DNA of 41,396 nt. It comes from Tannerellaceae bacterium. GTDB taxonomy: Bacteria > Bacteroidota > Bacteroidia > Bacteroidales > Tannerellaceae. Under the pieces are notes generated by a model. The model worked only from the letters and a program-made list of their open reading frames with translations. It searched no databases and had not been told where the DNA came from. The DNA lies in the NCBI GenBank assembly GCA_031288615.1, contig JAITRC010000018.1:1-41396 (forward strand). The letters run 5' to 3'. Position 1 is the first letter of the stretch, and each line of letters starts with the position of its first letter. The translations under genes were made by a program, and so were the position numbers. Shown here in pieces: positions 1-7,039 of the stretch.

Positions 1-2
1 TC

Positions 3-95
3 ACCGGCATCCCCCTCGGCTCCAACCCTCCCTCCCACCCCGGCATCTACATCCGACGCTCCGGTACCACCGCCACAAAACTACTCATTCGTTAA
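3..95 (+). CDS. C-terminal fragment of a probable T9SS type A sorting-domain protein (partial)
   Basis: This is the last 30 codons of a gene that begins outside the window, read in the frame that opens at base 3 and stops with TAA at 93-95. The end reads GIYIRRSGTTATKLLIR, which resembles the closing strand of Bacteroidetes type A C-terminal sorting domains (pattern GxYxxRxGxxxxKxxxR). In that family the tail directs export through the type IX secretion system and is removed at the cell surface. Only the tail is visible, so the cargo is unknown. The + strand is C-rich here, unlike the G-rich genes that follow. The call rests on one short motif and on the stop falling just before a non-coding stretch. 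Confidence 0.5.
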   Translation, partial: TGIPLGSNPPSHPGIYIRRSGTTATKLLIR

Positions 96-112
96 CAAAT
101 CTGTTAATTTGT
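95..112. promoter_or_regulatory. Dyad ACAAAT-N6-ATTTGT
   Basis: A perfect 6-bp inverted repeat with a 6-base spacer lies directly after the stop of the first gene. The same arms and spacer occur again at 41214-41231. It could be an operator for a dimeric regulator or a weak hairpin; the sequence does not decide. Confidence 0.3.
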
Positions 113-171
113 GCAATTAGCTCATGAGCCTTAACCCGCTGCCCTTCAACATCTTCGAGGCCTCCTGGGAG

Positions 172-190
172 GCGTCGTAACGACGCTTTT
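172..190 (+). terminator. Possible intrinsic terminator hairpin
   Basis: GCGTCG, a three-base TAA loop and CGACGC form a 6-bp GC-rich stem followed by TTTT. A second inverted repeat, GCCTC-CTGG-GAGGC at 160-173, overlaps its left edge. The position after the partial upstream gene and before aroC fits a terminator for the upstream transcript, although the T run is short. Confidence 0.4.
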
Positions 191-222
191 GTGGCGCGTG
201 GCGGTAGTCACGGGGAAAGGCG

Positions 223-230
223 TACATTTG
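223..230 (+). promoter_or_regulatory. Candidate -7 promoter box for the aroC operon
   Basis: TACATTTG followed by C matches the Bacteroidetes -7 consensus TAnnTTTG. No TTTG lies at the usual -33 distance. A start of transcription around 237 would exclude in-frame start codons upstream and supports the ATG at 255 for aroC. Confidence 0.45.
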
Positions 231-254
231 CGTCGTAGTAGAGAGGAAGGAAAG

Positions 255-1328
255 ATGGGAGACGGAATTGGGCGGAGGTACAGGTTGACGACGTGGGGGG
301 AGTCACACGGCCCGGGGTTGGGCGGGGTGATAGAGGGTTGTCCGAGCCGTCTGCGGTTGGATATAGGGATGGTGCAGCGTGAGCTGAGCCGTCGTCGTCC
401 AGGTCAGTCAAGTCTTACGTCGTCGCGTCAGGAGGGGGATGAAGTGGAGTTCGTGTCGGGGCTGTACGAGGGCATGACGACAGGGACAGCGCTGTCGTTC
501 ATGATACGGAACAAGGATGCTCACTCGGGGGATTATGCGGAGCTGAGCCGTTTGTACCGTCCGTCGCACGCGGACTACACGTACAGCCAGAAATACGGGG
601 TACGGGATCCACGAGGAGGTGGACGGGCGTCAGCGCGGGAGACGGTGGCGCGGGTGGTAGGAGGCGCGGTAGCGAAGCAATGCCTGTCGGGGTACGGGAT
701 AGAAGTGATGGGGTATACGTCACAGATTGGGGAGGTGCGCGTGAGTAAGTCGTACACGGAGCTGGACCTGAGTCAGACGGAGTTGACGTCGGTACGTTGT
801 CCGGATGCGGAGGTGGCGTCGGCGATGGCGGCTCGGATCATGTCGGCGAAGGCGAGCGGGGATAGTGTGGGCGGGGTGGTGACGTGCGTGGTGCGAGGGG
901 TGCCGGTGGGATTAGGGGAGCCGGTGTTCGACAAGCTGCAGGCGTTATTGGGTCACGCGTGTTTGTCGATACCCTCGGCGAAGGGATTTGATTACGGGGA
1001 CGGATTTGGTGCACCGCTGTACAGCGGGAGTGCACATAACGATGCGTTTGAGTCACGGGGTGGTGTGATCCGGACGAAGAGCAACTATTCTGGGGGGATC
1101 CAGGGTGGGATCTCGAACGGGGAAGATATCTACTTCAGGGTGTCGTTCAAGGCAGTGCCGACGATATTTAAGGAGCAGTGGACGGTGGATGTGTCAGGGG
1201 AGGGGGTTCAGATGCGGGGTAAGGGTCGTCATGATGCGTGTGTGGTACCGCGTGCGGTGGTGGTGGTGGAAGCGATGGCGTCGATGGTGATTTTGGACTT
1301 GTTGTTGGTACAAAAGACGTATAGTTGA
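255..1328 (+). CDS. aroC: Chorismate synthase
   Basis: This enzyme converts 5-enolpyruvylshikimate-3-phosphate to chorismate with reduced FMN, the last step of the shikimate pathway. The 357-residue product has the family's usual length. It shows TTWGESHG near residue 12, RRRPGQS, the block RPSHADYTYSQKYGVRD followed by GGGRASARETVARV, and the C-terminal VVPRAV and EAMASMVI motifs. The frame is open upstream to 189, but the ATG at 255 follows the purine-rich GAGGAAGG and begins the normal N-terminus, so it was chosen. It opens a rightward operon; znuA starts four bases after its stop. Codon choice is very G-rich, with almost all third positions G or T. Confidence 0.96.
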   Translation: MGDGIGRRYRLTTWGESHGPGLGGVIEGCPSRLRLDIGMVQRELSRRRPGQSSLTSSRQEGDEVEFVSGLYEGMTTGTALSFMIRNKDAHSGDYAELSRLYRPSHADYTYSQKYGVRDPRGGGRASARETVARVVGGAVAKQCLSGYGIEVMGYTSQIGEVRVSKSYTELDLSQTELTSVRCPDAEVASAMAARIMSAKASGDSVGGVVTCVVRGVPVGLGEPVFDKLQALLGHACLSIPSAKGFDYGDGFGAPLYSGSAHNDAFESRGGVIRTKSNYSGGIQGGISNGEDIYFRVSFKAVPTIFKEQWTVDVSGEGVQMRGKGRHDACVVPRAVVVVEAMASMVILDLLLVQKTYS

Positions 1329-1332
1329 AGGT

Positions 1333-2163
1333 ATGATAAGACAAGGGCAGTTAAAGGGGTTGTTGTGGTTATGGTGTGTGGTTGTGCTGTTGGGGTGCGG
1401 TCAACGGCCGTCGAGTGCGCCGATAGGGGTGTCGGTGACGATAGAGCCACAGCGGTTTTTTGTAGACCGGATCTCAGGGGGTCACGTACGAGCGAGCGTG
1501 GTGGTACCGGCGGGTCAATCGCCGGAGGCGTATGACCCGACGCCGGGTCAGATGGCGGAGATCGTGAGTTCGCGGGCGTACCTGCGGATAGGGAAGATCG
1601 GTTTCGAAGTGACGTGGATGGACAAGATCCAGATGCTGAACGGGAGTTTAGCGGTGTACGATTTATCGGAAGGGATCAAGTGGGAGGAAGAGGATCCCCA
1701 TATCTGGAACTCGTTTGAGGGAGCGCGGGTGATCGCATCGAACACGCTCAAGGCGTGCATAGAGCTGGATCCGGATAGGGCGTCGCAGTATGAGGAGAAT
1801 TACGAGGGGTTGTTGCGGGATATCCGGGTGCGAGAGGAGCGTGTGCGGAAGCTGCTGTCGCCGTTGTCGGGTCATGCGTTTATCATCTACCACCCGACGC
1901 TGACGTACTTTGCACGGGAGTTTGATCTGGTTCAGCTAGCGATAGAGGAGCACGGGAAGGAGCCGACGCCTGGGGATATGTACCGGTTGATAGACCGGGC
2001 GAAGGTGTTGCATGCGCGGACGGCGTTTATCCAGCAGGAGTTTGATATCAAGAACCTACATACGGTGGCCCGGGAGTCAGGGGCAACGATCGCGTTGTTG
2101 CACCCGTTGACGTACCGTCCGTTGGATGAATTGGTACGAATAGCGTGCCTGTTAGCGCCGTGA
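1333..2163 (+). CDS. znuA: Metal-binding ABC transporter substrate-binding lipoprotein (ZnuA/TroA family)
   Basis: This is a cluster A-I solute-binding protein that would capture zinc or manganese outside the inner membrane and deliver it to an ABC importer. The 276-residue product starts with a lipoprotein signal ending in LLGCG (lipobox Cys near residue 22). Family landmarks are GQSPEAYDPTPGQ, DPHIWNS, FIIYHPTLTYFA and the late EFDIKNLH stretch. At the first ligand position, usually His in ZnuA (SPHDYEPTP), there is Glu; the later His residues of DPH and YHP are kept. It lies four bases after aroC and overlaps znuC. No permease gene follows, which is unusual for such a pair. The metal is not determinable from sequence. 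Confidence 0.85.
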   Translation: MIRQGQLKGLLWLWCVVVLLGCGQRPSSAPIGVSVTIEPQRFFVDRISGGHVRASVVVPAGQSPEAYDPTPGQMAEIVSSRAYLRIGKIGFEVTWMDKIQMLNGSLAVYDLSEGIKWEEEDPHIWNSFEGARVIASNTLKACIELDPDRASQYEENYEGLLRDIRVREERVRKLLSPLSGHAFIIYHPTLTYFAREFDLVQLAIEEHGKEPTPGDMYRLIDRAKVLHARTAFIQQEFDIKNLHTVARESGATIALLHPLTYRPLDELVRIACLLAP

Positions 2164-2786
2164 GGAAGTGTTGGATAAGGTTGCGCGGGGTGGAGGCGGG
2201 GTATGTGGGAAAGCGCGTATTGAGTGGGTTGAGCATGGAGGTTTGTGCAGGGGATTTCATCGTGGTGTCGGGCACGAACGGAAGTGGGAAGAGCACGTTG
2301 GTGAAGGTATTGTTGGGGTTGCTGGGAGTGAGTAAAGGGGAGGTGTTGCATCCGTCGGGGGCGTATAGGGTGGGTTATCTGCCGCAGGTTCATGCGCTGG
2401 ATCGTTCGTTTCCGATATCGGTGCGGGAGGTGATCCGGTCAGGGTTGGGCGGAGCATCGGGGCTAAGGCGGTCGTGGGTACGGGATCGCATAGAAGCGTC
2501 GTTGGTACGTGTGGGGTTGTCGGGTCAAGGAGGAGAATCGATAGGGAAGTTGTCAGGAGGGGAGCTACAGCGGACGTTGCTGGCACGGGCGTTGGTGAGT
2601 GCACCGGAGGTGCTGATCATGGATGAGCCGGAGAGCCACTTAGACGAGGCGTTTAAGGGGGAGTTTGGGGTGATTTTGGGGGAAGTGAAAGCGGGGACGT
2701 CGGTGGTGTTGGTGTCCCACTCACCGGAGTCTCATGCGGGGTATATGACGGAACACATAATAATGAATGGGAATGTACGTACTTGA
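2160..2786 (+). CDS. znuC: Metal ABC transporter ATP-binding protein (ZnuC-like)
   Basis: This is the ATPase that powers the importer served by the preceding lipoprotein. The 208-residue product has Walker A GTNGSGKST, a Q-loop (YLPQ), the signature LSGGELQR, Walker B VLIMDEP and the switch histidine in VSHS. The GTG at 2160 overlaps the znuA stop as GTGA, the same junction style seen between other genes here; a GTG at 2145 is the alternative. It overlaps manA by 20 bases. No membrane subunit (znuB) is present in the window, so the partner must be encoded elsewhere or this ATPase serves another permease. At about 208 residues it is at the short end for the family. Confidence 0.85.
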   Translation: MRKCWIRLRGVEAGYVGKRVLSGLSMEVCAGDFIVVSGTNGSGKSTLVKVLLGLLGVSKGEVLHPSGAYRVGYLPQVHALDRSFPISVREVIRSGLGGASGLRRSWVRDRIEASLVRVGLSGQGGESIGKLSGGELQRTLLARALVSAPEVLIMDEPESHLDEAFKGEFGVILGEVKAGTSVVLVSHSPESHAGYMTEHIIMNGNVRT

Positions 2787-3582
2787 GCGAAAAAATAAGG
2801 GGGCGTTATGGGGGGTGGAGTGGCGTTATGTTCATCCGGAAGGGGGAAAGCTACCGTTGTTGGTGAAGGTGTTGGAAGCACAGGAGGCGCTGTCGTTGCA
2901 GGTACATCCGAGCGACGCGATGGCGTTACGTTATGGGGAGAAGCGCGGTAAGACGGAGATGTGGTACGTGTTAGAAGCGAAAGCAGGGGCACGTCTGTAT
3001 GTAGGATTTAATCGGAAGACGGATAGGGGCGAGGTGGAGCGGTTGGTGAAGGCGGGTCGCTTGGAGGAGGTGTTGCGAAGTTACGAGGTTCGTGCAGGGG
3101 ACGTGTATTATATTCCTAGCGGGTGCGTTCATGGGTTAGGAGGCGGGTGCCGCGTAGCGGAGATCCAACAGGAGAGCGAGGTGACATACCGGTTGTACGA
3201 CTACGGTCGTAAGGGGTTAGACGGGAAGTTGCGGGAGCTGCAAGTGGAGCTGGGTCTTGAGGCGATAAGTTACGGGAGCGAGTGTGAGCGCCTAGTGAGG
3301 TACAAGGAGGTGTGGAACAGTGCGTCGGAGGTGTTAAAGTGTGCATATTTCACGACGAATCTGCTGAGTGGGGAGGAAGTGCTGACGCGGAGCGTGGTGG
3401 TGGATATGCAGCTGTATATCGTGATAAGTGGGAGTGCGTTAGTGCGGGATGCGAGCGGGTCGGAAGTGAGGTTGGAAGCGGGTGCCGCGTTAGCGGTGGG
3501 GCCAGGGGGGAATAGGGTACAGATCCGTCCTCAGCCGGAGGTAAAGATACTTGAGACGTACGTAACGCCCACAAACCTATGA
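2767..3582 (+). CDS. manA: Mannose-6-phosphate isomerase, class I, with short N-terminus
   Basis: This zinc enzyme interconverts fructose-6-phosphate and mannose-6-phosphate, feeding GDP-mannose and glycan synthesis. Cupin metal ligands are visible as the Gln and His of QVHPSD (about residue 47), the Glu of KTEMWYVLEA, and the His of GCVHGLG. At 271 residues it is shorter than the roughly 310-320 of typical bacterial class I enzymes. The loss is at the N-terminus: only a compressed stretch containing ALWGVEWR precedes PLLVKVLEA, where other members have about 35 more residues. A stop codon (2764-2766) sits directly before the ATG, so the frame cannot extend. The catalytic core looks intact. 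It overlaps cdsA through ATGA. Confidence 0.85.
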   Translation: MGMYVLERKNKGALWGVEWRYVHPEGGKLPLLVKVLEAQEALSLQVHPSDAMALRYGEKRGKTEMWYVLEAKAGARLYVGFNRKTDRGEVERLVKAGRLEEVLRSYEVRAGDVYYIPSGCVHGLGGGCRVAEIQQESEVTYRLYDYGRKGLDGKLRELQVELGLEAISYGSECERLVRYKEVWNSASEVLKCAYFTTNLLSGEEVLTRSVVVDMQLYIVISGSALVRDASGSEVRLEAGAALAVGPGGNRVQIRPQPEVKILETYVTPTNL

Positions 3583-4367
3583 AAGAGTTAGTATTACGGG
3601 GGATTACGGGGACGGTGTTCATCGGGGTGGTATTGTGGGGGATATACGGTCGTTATGAAGGGTGGTACCTGCTCTTCGGGGGTATATCAGGGGGCTTGGT
3701 GTGGGAGACACTGGGGTTATGGGGGAAGCATGGGAAAAGGGAAAGAGTGTTAGAAGGGCTAGCTGGGGTGTGGGTGTTTACGGCGGTGTACGGGTGGAAA
3801 GAATGGGGTTGGGGATGGGAAGCGTGGTTGCCGTATGGGGTGTGGGTAGTGTGGGTAGTGTTGCGGGAAGTGCGGGGAAAAGGGCAGAAATGGTTGAGTA
3901 GCGTGACGGCGCAGGTGTACTGCGCGGGAAGTATGTCGCTGCTGAACCTGCTGGAAGGGAGATGGGAGGCGTTGGTGTTGCTGTTGTTGGTGTGGATGAA
4001 TGATACGACGGCGTATGTGACAGGGACAAGTGTGGGGAAGCATAAATTCTGCGAGAAGGTGTCGCCGAAAAAGACGTGGGAAGGGTTGATAGGGGGATTG
4101 GTGGGTGTGGTCATCTTGGGTCAGGTGCTGTGGGGGTATGGGGGAGAAATGAGTAGGGTGGAATGGGTAGGTCTGAGTGTGGTGATGGCGATAGGAGCGA
4201 CAGCAGGGGATCTGTTGGAGTCGTTGTTGAAACGGCGGTCAGGGGTGAAAGATTCGGGTCAGTTGCTGCCGGGTCATGGTGGCCTGTTGGACAGGATGGA
4301 TAGCAGTCTGGTGTGTATCCCGTTGGGGTATGTGTACCTATGGATGTTGCGCGTATGTGCGGGGTGA
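3579..4367 (+). CDS. cdsA: Phosphatidate cytidylyltransferase (CDP-diacylglycerol synthase)
   Basis: This inner-membrane enzyme makes CDP-diacylglycerol from CTP and phosphatidic acid, the precursor of all phospholipids. The 262-residue protein has several hydrophobic helices rich in Trp and Val, the conserved VSPKKTWEG, and the family signature SLLKRRSGVKDSGQLLPGHG followed by GLLDRMDS. It is co-translated with its neighbours: its ATG overlaps the manA stop and its TGA overlaps the likely tsaD GTG. Base composition is extreme: the 60 bases at 3841-3900 contain 29 G and only 3 C, so Gly is nearly always GGG and Leu is TTG or CTG. Confidence 0.95.
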   Translation: MKELVLRGITGTVFIGVVLWGIYGRYEGWYLLFGGISGGLVWETLGLWGKHGKRERVLEGLAGVWVFTAVYGWKEWGWGWEAWLPYGVWVVWVVLREVRGKGQKWLSSVTAQVYCAGSMSLLNLLEGRWEALVLLLLVWMNDTTAYVTGTSVGKHKFCEKVSPKKTWEGLIGGLVGVVILGQVLWGYGGEMSRVEWVGLSVVMAIGATAGDLLESLLKRRSGVKDSGQLLPGHGGLLDRMDSSLVCIPLGYVYLWMLRVCAG

Positions 4368-5335
4368 CGATATTGGGAATCGAAAGCTCGTGCGACGATA
4401 CGTCGGCAGGGGTAGTGCGGGATGGTGAGTTGCTGTCGAACGTGACGTACAGCCAGGCAATCCACGAGGCGTATGGAGGCGTGGTGCCGGAATTGGCAGC
4501 TCGAGCGCATGAGCAGAAGATCGTGGTGGTGGTGCGGGAGGCATTGTCAAGGGCAGGGGTGAAGAAGGAAGCGCTGGCCGGGATAGCGGTGACGACGGAG
4601 CCGGGGTTGGTGGGATCGCTGCTGGTAGGGGAGCTGTTTGCAGCAGGGTTAGGGTTGTCGCTGGGTGTGGAGGTGATTCGGGTGAACCACTTGCGGGCGC
4701 ATGCGCTGGTGCACTACATGAAGGGTGGAGGAGCGCCGGCGGTGCCGTGGCTGTGTCTGTTGGTGTCAGGCGGGAACACGATGCTGATGAAGGTGAAAGG
4801 GTTGGGGGAGCTGGAGGTGTTAGGAGAGACGCTGGATGATGCGGCAGGTGAGGCGTTTGATAAATGCGGGAAGGCGTTGGGGTTGGGTTACCCGGGGGGA
4901 GCGAAAGTGTCGGCGCTGGGTAAAGCGGGTGACGCGGAAGCGTACAAATTTGCGAAACCGCGAGTAGGGGGGTATGACTATAGCTTCAGCGGTCTGAAGA
5001 CGTCGTTTCTGTACACGCTGCGGGATAAATTGGGCGGAGATGAGGGGAGGATATCGGCAGAGCGGGCGAACCTGTGTGCGTCGCTGGAACGGACGATAGT
5101 GGAGGTGCTGCTGGAGAAAGTGGAGAAGGCAGTGCGGGCTACAGGGATAAAGCGGGTAGGCCTGGCGGGTGGGGTGTCGGCGAATGAAGCGCTGCAGGCG
5201 CGTTTGGGCGAGAAAGCAGTGGAGTTAGGGTGGGAAATATACATCCCCCCGTTGGGTCTGAGCACCGACAACGGAGGGATGGTAGCGTTAACAGGGTACC
5301 TGGAGAAGATTAGTAGCCAGGGTTCTGTTGGATGA
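4364..5335 (+). CDS. tsaD: tRNA N6-adenosine threonylcarbamoyltransferase (Kae1/TsaD)
   Basis: TsaD transfers the threonylcarbamoyl group onto A37 of ANN-decoding tRNAs, working with TsaB, TsaC and TsaE. Motifs are GIESSCDDT at the N-terminus, the metal-binding HLRAH, LLVSGGNT, ETLDDAAGEAFDK, FSGLKT, GGVSANEAL and the late STDNGG Asp. The frame is open back to 4313 with ATGs at 4340 and 4355. The GTG at 4364 gives the standard start (MTILGIESS) and a 4-base overlap with cdsA like other junctions in this operon; the choice remains open. The product is about 323 residues. Its last 26 bases overlap the end of the convergent susD. Confidence 0.94.
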   Translation: MTILGIESSCDDTSAGVVRDGELLSNVTYSQAIHEAYGGVVPELAARAHEQKIVVVVREALSRAGVKKEALAGIAVTTEPGLVGSLLVGELFAAGLGLSLGVEVIRVNHLRAHALVHYMKGGGAPAVPWLCLLVSGGNTMLMKVKGLGELEVLGETLDDAAGEAFDKCGKALGLGYPGGAKVSALGKAGDAEAYKFAKPRVGGYDYSFSGLKTSFLYTLRDKLGGDEGRISAERANLCASLERTIVEVLLEKVEKAVRATGIKRVGLAGGVSANEALQARLGEKAVELGWEIYIPPLGLSTDNGGMVALTGYLEKISSQGSVG

Positions 5336-7028
5336 GGTTATTGGCGCTAATGGCTTCGTGAGGGATGGGGAAGCGGTTGAAGGAGGGTTTGTTTTTGGGC
5401 GTGTGGTCGAACCAGCTTTCGGTAGTGAACTTGCCCCATCGGACGAGGTCGGTGCGCCGTCGCCCTTCACCCAGGAACTCAATGAGCCACTCATCAAGGA
5501 GTCGCCACTCGTCAAGGTTGTCAGCGGTGACGGGATTGGGATCGGAATCGGTGAAATAGCGGCTGCGGACGGTATTGATGAGCCGTGCGGCTTCAGCGTT
5601 GTCGCCGGCACGGAACTTACACTCGGCGAGGGTGTAGTAGGCTTCGGCGAGTCGGATGACGGGTACGTCGGGATTATGCCAGAGATTCTTGTCGGCAGCC
5701 GTGGGTACGGGAGAGAACTTGAAGAGTCGGATGCCGGAATTCTCTTCGGCAAACTCGACACCCTCCTTGCGCTCGGTGCCCTGCTTGGAGAGGTAGGCGA
5801 TCTGGTCGACCATGTACATGGTATCACCGGCGAGGTATTCGCGGCTACCATCGGCTAAACAGGCTTCACCGGTGATGGGGTTGACGAGCTTACCCATGAG
5901 GAACATGCCCCGATAGCTGCCGGCGCCTTCATAGACGTAGAGCTGCTTGCGGAGGTCGGTGTCCTCAAACTTGGAGAAAGGACATCCGAGGTTCATGCGG
6001 TCGCGGTAAGTGTTGCCGTCCTTGTCAAGAGAAGGGGTGAGGCAGAAGCCGTTGTAGGATTTAAGTTCGGGATTGCCAAGGAATATACGGGTGTTGTAAT
6101 GGGTAGAATAGTGATAGCATCCGCCCTTGATCTCTCGACGGGCATTCTCGGAAGGGATAGACCAGAGAATTTCGGGGCAAGTCTCGTTAGTGAAGCCGAA
6201 GATATCAGTCCAATCGTCGGCGAGGGCATAACTGCCGTACTTGCCTTCTATGAGGTCGCGGCAGATAGTAGCGCAGTCGTCGTAGCGTTCTTCGCCAGTA
6301 TAAGCGGCAGCATTGAGGTAAAGCCGAGCCAAGAGCATGGCACCGGTGGCCTGATGGATACTGCCGTTTTCGAGGGCACCGAGTTCGGTTTTACGAGGCA
6401 GGTTGGGGATGGCCTGTAAGAGGAGAGCTTCGATGAACTCGAAAGTCTCCTTGTCGGTGGCGCGGGGTTTGGCGTCTTCCTTATTGGAAGCGTAAAGGGG
6501 TACGCCTCCGAAGTGGTCGAGTGCGATGAGGTAGTAGGAGGCGACAAGCGTCTGCAACTGCATACTCAAAGCATCCCTAGTACCTGTGGGGAAGCCGAGG
6601 GCATCGAAGTCTACATGTCGTTCAATGTCCTCCATGGCACTCCAAGCTTGTGCGACGCCCATAGAGAAGGCTCCCCAGGCGTTGTTAAGGCCTGTCAAAT
6701 AAGGGGTGAATTCGTGAAAATAAGGACGCACAAACTCACCGTCATCCCACCAGTCTTTGCCACGAGCGGGCAGGCAAAGCTCGTCGGAGGTGAACTCCTG
6801 GAGGAAATAGAGAGGACTACGAGGCCCACCGGCAGTATCGTCATTTCCAGAGAGTGCCCAAGCCCAGTGGGTGAAGGGTCGGTAGAAGCGTTGGTAGACC
6901 TGATCCTGGCTTTGAAAGAAGCGATCGGGGTCAATCTGCGAGAAGTAGGTGGGTTCAACCGAACAGCCCAAGAAGGTAAGGGTGAGTAGTAAAGAGGTGC
7001 ATTTTATCTTGATATTATTGCGTATCAT
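5310..7028 (-). CDS. SusD/RagB family nutrient-binding outer-membrane lipoprotein
   Basis: This is the surface lipoprotein lid of a SusCD importer, which captures glycans, peptides or other large nutrients and passes them to the SusC channel. The ATG at 7028 gives a 572-residue protein with a signal ending in LTFLGCS (lipobox). An upstream in-frame ATG at 7070 lies inside susC and lacks a proper signal. Family features include the Ala/Tyr-rich N-terminal TPR-like region, the DHFGGVPLY stretch, TVRSRYF and the typical end NNLIQQNPGY. It begins 11 bases after the susC stop, so the two are co-transcribed. No hydrolase, regulator or sigma/anti-sigma pair accompanies them, so the substrate cannot be inferred. 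Confidence 0.93.
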   Translation of the reverse strand: MIRNNIKIKCTSLLLTLTFLGCSVEPTYFSQIDPDRFFQSQDQVYQRFYRPFTHWAWALSGNDDTAGGPRSPLYFLQEFTSDELCLPARGKDWWDDGEFVRPYFHEFTPYLTGLNNAWGAFSMGVAQAWSAMEDIERHVDFDALGFPTGTRDALSMQLQTLVASYYLIALDHFGGVPLYASNKEDAKPRATDKETFEFIEALLLQAIPNLPRKTELGALENGSIHQATGAMLLARLYLNAAAYTGEERYDDCATICRDLIEGKYGSYALADDWTDIFGFTNETCPEILWSIPSENARREIKGGCYHYSTHYNTRIFLGNPELKSYNGFCLTPSLDKDGNTYRDRMNLGCPFSKFEDTDLRKQLYVYEGAGSYRGMFLMGKLVNPITGEACLADGSREYLAGDTMYMVDQIAYLSKQGTERKEGVEFAEENSGIRLFKFSPVPTAADKNLWHNPDVPVIRLAEAYYTLAECKFRAGDNAEAARLINTVRSRYFTDSDPNPVTADNLDEWRLLDEWLIEFLGEGRRRTDLVRWGKFTTESWFDHTPKNKPSFNRFPIPHEAISANNLIQQNPGY

Positions 7029-7039
7029 GGTGTTGAGGA

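Noticed and set aside
5328..5858. 176-codon rightward open frame opposite susD
   Set aside because: It is the antisense of conserved SusD sequence, with no recognisable domain.
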